The translations under genes were made by a program, and so were the position numbers. Below the pieces are notes generated by a model, which saw only the letters and a program-made list of their open reading frames with translations, ran no database searches and had not been told where the DNA came from. Of a stretch of DNA of 64,000 nt, positions 59,199 through 64,000 are shown in pieces (position 1 is the first letter of the stretch; each line of letters starts with the position of its first letter). Origin of the DNA: Neurospora crassa OR74A (lineage: Eukaryota > Ascomycota > Sordariomycetes > Sordariales > Sordariaceae); assembly GCF_000182925.2 (NCBI RefSeq), contig NC_026504.1:806001-870000 (forward strand), given 5' to 3'.

Positions 59199-59842
59199 TT
59201 ACTTGCTGGTAACCTTTGCGAGTTCTTCTTTCCACGATGCCGAGCTGTAGTAGCTTGCGCTCAAGTTTCCGGTGGACTCGGGTCTGTCAAACTTCAGGGT
59301 ATCCGAGGTCACGTATGCTTTCGACAGACGTGGAGAAGGAAGGATAATGGGGGGAGTCTCGGCGCGCGCCATCGGGTACGGACGTGGGACAAAAAGCGCG
59401 CGAACAGGTAGCTTACCGTTGGCCTTGGGAATCTTGGGCAGCGGGCGGAATGTTGATGCGACGGGGCCACGCTCCGGGCTAGGCATGGTCAAGTGCTTGC
59501 GAGTATCAACGCCGGAGAGGGGCTCTCTGGCTGGTGCCTCGGAATTCAAAGATCGTTTGTCCTTTTGAGCGCCATGTTAGTTATTCCCATGTTGTCAAAG
59601 ACGCGCGGCGAAGGGATCAGTACGTGGACGACGGCGGACATGGCGAGACCCTGATGCGCCGAATTATTCATGCGGGCCATAACGTCGACGGGCAGGTAGG
59701 AGGGTCCAAACTTGGAGCCCGTGGCAGCGTACTCGCGGCCACCAATGATTTTGACCTGAGGCTGTTCCATGATGCCGAAATTGTTGTCAAGTGTCGCTGC
59801 GAGTGGTATCCCAATCGTAGGAGCGCGACGGAAGATGGCCAC
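59199..59842 (-). CDS. Conserved-looking hypothetical protein
   Basis: Two exons, 59842-59624 and 59561-59199, with a 62-nt intron (GTACTG donor, ACTAAC branch, AAAAG acceptor); 193 residues, or 169 if translation starts at the inner ATG at 59770 (MEQPQVKIIGGREYAATGSK). The first exon has a compact sequence with FGPSYLPVDVMARMNNSAHQ, which looks conserved. The second is Pro/Ser/Arg-rich and probably disordered (PLPKIPKANGKLP, ETPPIILPSPRLS). No membrane segment or known domain. The weak donor is the main doubt. Confidence 0.55.
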
Positions 59843-60354
59843 GTATCAAATCGAGGTGGATGTAGCGCAAGCCACGTGAAGAGTGGGAGAAGAGAGAGAG
59901 GGCTATGTCGGCAAGATGCTGTTTATATGCAAATTTGTTGAGGTTGATAAAGAATGGGATGGCAACCCGTGGAAAAGGTATACCAAGTGATGAAGACGGC
60001 AACAGGAGGAGAGGGGGTGGTTTTGTAATTTTGCGACAGGGCGGAAGGTATTGTTGCCTGGCAGCCTTACGATGGGGGTGAAGGGGCTTTCCGTCTCAGT
60101 CTCCTTCACTCTGAAGTCACTGCAGAGTATGGTTGGCCTGGCGACCGGTGATCAACCGACAAAAGTCAAACGGTATGAGCATTGGTTGCCTCCTCTGTCT
60201 GTCGCCCATACCTCCGCTAGGCTCAGCACTTTTCCTCGCTGGACCTGGAACGCTGCATGTGGTGAGATCTGACTTCCAGCATGAATCTATCCATCCCTCA
60301 TGTCTAAACGACCCCGTACCTCCCTGATCACAATCAGCCTTGAGCATGGCTTAA

Positions 60355-61770
60355 CTAGGTCTCAACCTTTTCTAGCCTTGATTCGTCGACACTTTGGAGG
60401 GACATGGGATTGAATGGCAAGTATTGGCCGTCTGGTTGGGGATTCACGACGATGATCGTAATCGTTGAGCCAGTAACGGCAATGACCTTGTAGCGGAGAC
60501 TTGCGCCCCGGATACAGACAACATCGCCAATCTGATACTGGAAAAACATGGTCATCAGTTGATCACTTTCCCACACTTTGTGCTGTCCTGTGGAATACCC
60601 TTGTGCACTCTCACTCACCGGCATGAGTTTTGGCGAGAGGAAAAAAGTGAATAAATGTTTCCGTGAGAGAGCTCGGTGGTCTATATCAAAGACGGGCGAA
60701 AATGTTGACGGGTATGCACCTGCTCAGCTAAGGTTCGGCCTTCGGCTCCTGTTCTGGATTGGAGTAACAGAATTCAAAGGTGTCGAAATCTCTTCCCTGC
60801 AGTAAACGGAAAATGCATTGAAGTCCTGAAAACAAGAATATCTCTTGGTGTTAGTAACTTCGTGCCAGAGGGAGGCATTTTATATCGGTTTCGTGACGAT
60901 TGGGCTCATAGTGATAAAGGCATACAGGCAACCGACAAGGATCCAGTTTCGCCTTGCCAAGATATTGCGGTTATCCCCCCCAAAAGAAGTAGATGGCACA
61001 CTGGAAACCCGATATGTAAAGCCTGAATTTCCGATGGTGGCAGGCCGGCACGTATGGAAGACTGATCCGGTAGTAGTGAGTACGCCCAATATTCCTGTCC
61101 TTGGACTATCGGCAGCATCATTGGTCCCAGAAATTCATGAACATCAACGAGATGTCAAGCCGATAGCCCCGATAGGTTAGTGGTTGATGACTTGTATGTA
61201 CGGGTACCACAGCAGCACCATCAATGTTCCCTCCTGTGGCATGATGGGTGCGACGGTCATTGCTTGTGAATGGGAAAGTCGGAAGTGCCATTGGAAACCA
61301 AGTAGCTCCGCTGTTCTTCACATCTGCCGATCATCCTGGTCTCGTGAGTTGCAGTAAAGGTTCACCACCACCCTAGAAGGGTGATGAGCAAGTGAAGACT
61401 AGACGTGTCCTCCCGCCTTTCTGATATACTCTGCGTCCATGCCCGACTATAACTCCAGTACCACATCCTGTGTTGTAAACCAGGCATAGTGCACTCTGGC
61501 CATATGTCTTGGGACTGGGCTTGATTTGGGCATGAGATGTCCTCGATGAACTTAACGACTGGAATTTGATGCAAAGATATAACCACATCCTTGATGGCTC
61601 GCAATAAGTCCTTGATGAAGCTGCGAGAAGCCGCGCCCATGAATAGTCATGCTTGAATTTCTCTCTTTCTTTTTCGGTAAACATAGGTTTGCCATCTAAT
61701 GGCACGAGTGTACGCTAGCACATCTTCATGTGCGAAAAAGGCTTCTGTGGGGAAAAAAACCAATATTAAA
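60355..61770 (-). other. Unresolved coding-like fragments, possible multi-exon gene or relic
   Basis: Several minus-strand pieces look translated. A strong acceptor near 61752 (long pyrimidine run then CACAG) precedes PLDGKPMFTEKEREKFKHDY. About 61118-61321 reads MKNSGATWFPMALPTFPFTS. Near 60780 a CTGCAG acceptor is followed by GRDFDTFEFCYSNPEQEPKA. A clear intron (60541-60618, GTGAGT donor, TTTTTCCAG acceptor) leads to YQIGDVVCIRGASLRYKVIA and a stop at 60355. I could not join all of them in one frame and recognise no domain. It could be a gene with missed exons or a decayed one. Confidence 0.3.
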
Positions 61771-64000
61771 AAAGGGGCATTTTTTTAAACTTTAGGCTTC
61801 ACTGGCCGCCCATCAAGGCAAGGAACCCCTTGGGCAATAAAATATCGAAGAGTTTACCTACCTCGGCGTCGGCGTGCCACTAGCGGGAAGCCAAGAATCC
61901 AATTTATCGGCGTGTAAAACCATTTGCAGTAATCCTCTCCTTTACCGGCGGGATCTTGTCGAGATTGGGCGTGTCCAAGGTGGTATTATGACGAAAGTTT
62001 CTCTCTCTACATACCACGTCCTGGTACCTCTCCGAGCTCGAACGGACGGCTTCATATCAGAAAACCGGAATGACCGCCCCATTCTTTTACCCTGGATATG
62101 CCTTGCTGTGACTAACGACTCAAAGAGCCCGTAATGCACAAAGCATCCTATGATCTAGCAGTGCAGGGCAGACAGCGTCCGAGCTACGTACCCCTCAAAA
62201 GGCGGCAACATCAGAGGGGCTTTCCTGTGGGAGGTGTACAGTGTGGTTTTGCCATGCGGTGCTGCTGTCACTGGGTAGATGGTAGCACAACTGCCTCACA
62301 GCCCAACCACGGGAATCGGCGACTGGTCGCGAGAGGAGCGTGAGTTCTGGATAAGGCCAGATCCTCGGGCATGGCGTCTGTCGAGCGAAGGAACATCCAG
62401 ACTGCTGTTCAGAAAGACGTCAGTGGCTGAAGATACAACATTAGCTACCCAGTTACTGGAGTGCGGCCTTGCTGTTGACGTGGCCAGATGCTACTATTCT
62501 GGTTTGCAACGTTAGAGAGCACGGTGATATTCTGTGTTACACCAGATCTGAAGATTAGGTAGGTAATTACCCAATGGTAGGGTACCTGTCCTTCACAGTC
62601 ACAGTGCTCAAGCTGCTGTGATCTCGATCATGTGATGTTGATGTTGTGCTGTCGCTTGATACAACCCGTAGCCTCAGAACAGGTACTGGGTCATTGATAG
62701 GAGTGGGTATGAGCCGGGGAAGCTGCTAAAGATGCTTGTTAGACACTGGCTCCTAGATTCACCATTTCACGTTGAAGCAGGACTAACTCTTAATTGCATT
62801 TAACCATTGCGAGGCTTCCTATCAGGTCAACACCAAGAGCTCAGAGTGTTGTCGCTCTCAAGATAGGTAATGGCTCCCTGAGGTGCACATGAGCCATGCG
62901 AAAGACAGTATTGGCAGATCGATGATCTGTCGGGAACGGTTGGTGAGGACATTCGATCGTCGAAAAAGAAGGTACTGTACGCAGACAGTACACGGAATTA
63001 GGTAGGAGGTCTGATGAAAAGAAAACATGTGAACGGAAAGAGAGATAGGTAGAGGTAGGAAGGGAAGGGTACCCGAGATGCATGAGAGAGATTGACTTGG
63101 ACCTGGTCTCCAACGTTATGTCACCCGTTGTCCTTGCACTGTAACCTTGGGTCCGAATGCACATAGTATGTCGTGACCATTCTTCAAGTGACGTACCACT
63201 GTAAACGCGAGAAGATTTGATTTCTTGGTCAAGGTCAATAATACCGTACGGGTACCCCTCCACCTCTTGACACCGAAGCAATGGGTACACATCGCGTCGG
63301 CGCAACTTCCGCCTTCCTGCTTCTTCAACGACGGACAAACAGACCTGCAGGGGCATGATACAGCTTGCCGTGTCCCGCATGAGACAGGACTGCCAAAGCT
63401 GGTTATCTCCGCACGCATTATTGAGATAGGAGATTTGACGGATCGCCATTGCCAAGGCAAGCTGCATATAGCTCTTTCCAAGCCACAAAAGATTAGGTGC
63501 TGTTCCTTCCCGAACTTCGGTATGTAGAGGTACCTACTAATTCATGAAACTAATGTACCTCAGCTTGCTGTAGCGTCTGACAGAGCTAAGGAGCTTGACC
63601 ACATCCGGGTTCCTGGATTACTATCGTTTCGGCACCAGCGACAAAATGGAAACTTTGCCTTGGCGCCTTTTCAAGGAGGAGACCAAGAGCCTGCTAGCGC
63701 TAGTCCGATAAATTTCCATGGTCCAGGCATATGTACCTACATGAAGCCCATTCCCCGCCTAGTGCAAACCTATCCAACCTGCTCATCCCTTGTACGCGTC
63801 CATTGTCCCTATCTCCTGTTACCACTCAACGAGCAGCATACTTGTTTCTTCATGACCATGGTACTCCGAGGCTTCACAACGGTCCTTGTCTGGGCACTTG
63901 TGGGCTCAAGTACTTTTATCGTAAGAAGCTTGAATGCTATCCGGTAGGAGAAAGGAGCCAAGTACTGAGCAACCGGGAGAATGGAATTTGACAGGCGCTG
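61771..64000. other. Window end without supported genes
   Basis: The longest frame (62841-63488, minus, 215 codons) overlaps another open frame, has no motif and a composition unlike the window's real genes. Nothing else is supported. Confidence 0.4.

Noticed and set aside
62841-63488. 215-codon minus-strand frame
   Set aside because: Overlaps another open frame, no domain, no splice context, unusual composition.

Overview
The window looks like nuclear DNA of a filamentous ascomycete, most probably a Sordariomycete (Sordariales-like). Genes carry short introns (54-158 nt) with GTRNGT donors, CTAAC/CTGAC branch points and CAG/TAG acceptors. Recognisable products include MIA40, BOS1, OM14, a MUP1-type methionine permease, a LysM/hevein/CFEM protein and a 22-residue metallothionein. 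A lone, dispersed 5S rRNA gene is also present. I see no complete transposon, LTR element or CRISPR array, and I could not confirm a tRNA gene.

Layout. 0.9-3.8 kb: an MDR oxidoreductase and an RBR ubiquitin ligase. 7.6-9.3 kb: methionine permease, inside long gene-poor flanks. 13-14.4 kb: remains of a secreted-protein gene. 15.2-22 kb: a compact housekeeping block with BOS1 (ER-Golgi SNARE), thiamine pyrophosphokinase, MIA40 and OM14, followed by a hypothetical protein at 22.5 kb and 5S rRNA at 23.5 kb. 25-34.6 kb: a cell-wall block. It holds a 14-exon gene whose predicted 1644-residue product joins a NucA/NucB-like nuclease region to a GH55-like beta-1,3-glucanase and a Cys-rich tail. Divergent from it is a secreted LysM-CBM18x2-CFEMx2 protein. 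34.9-39.1 kb: hypothetical genes and the metallothionein. 40.6-45.4 kb: secreted GH3 beta-glucosidase and a pepsin-type protease. 47.5-48.9 kb: a Myb/SANT-like DNA-binding protein. 50.8-54.9 kb: four tiny Cys-rich genes. 56.6-59.9 kb: secreted GH16 glucanase, a protein with two Zn2Cys6 clusters, and a conserved-looking small protein. 60-64 kb: only unresolved coding-like fragments.

The most novel signal is a family of five tiny proteins, one at 36.9 kb and four arrayed at 50.8-54.9 kb, all on the minus strand. All five have Cys at exactly residues 11, 14 and 27. Three also have Cys40, and all end near a second CxxC. Function is unknown; the layout suggests a small zinc-binding fold spread by tandem duplication. 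Several secreted enzymes act on glucan, chitin, DNA or protein outside the cell, which fits a saprotrophic or antagonistic lifestyle, but they are not a co-transcribed cluster.

All gene models were built by hand from reading frame, intron phase and splice signals. No database search was run.
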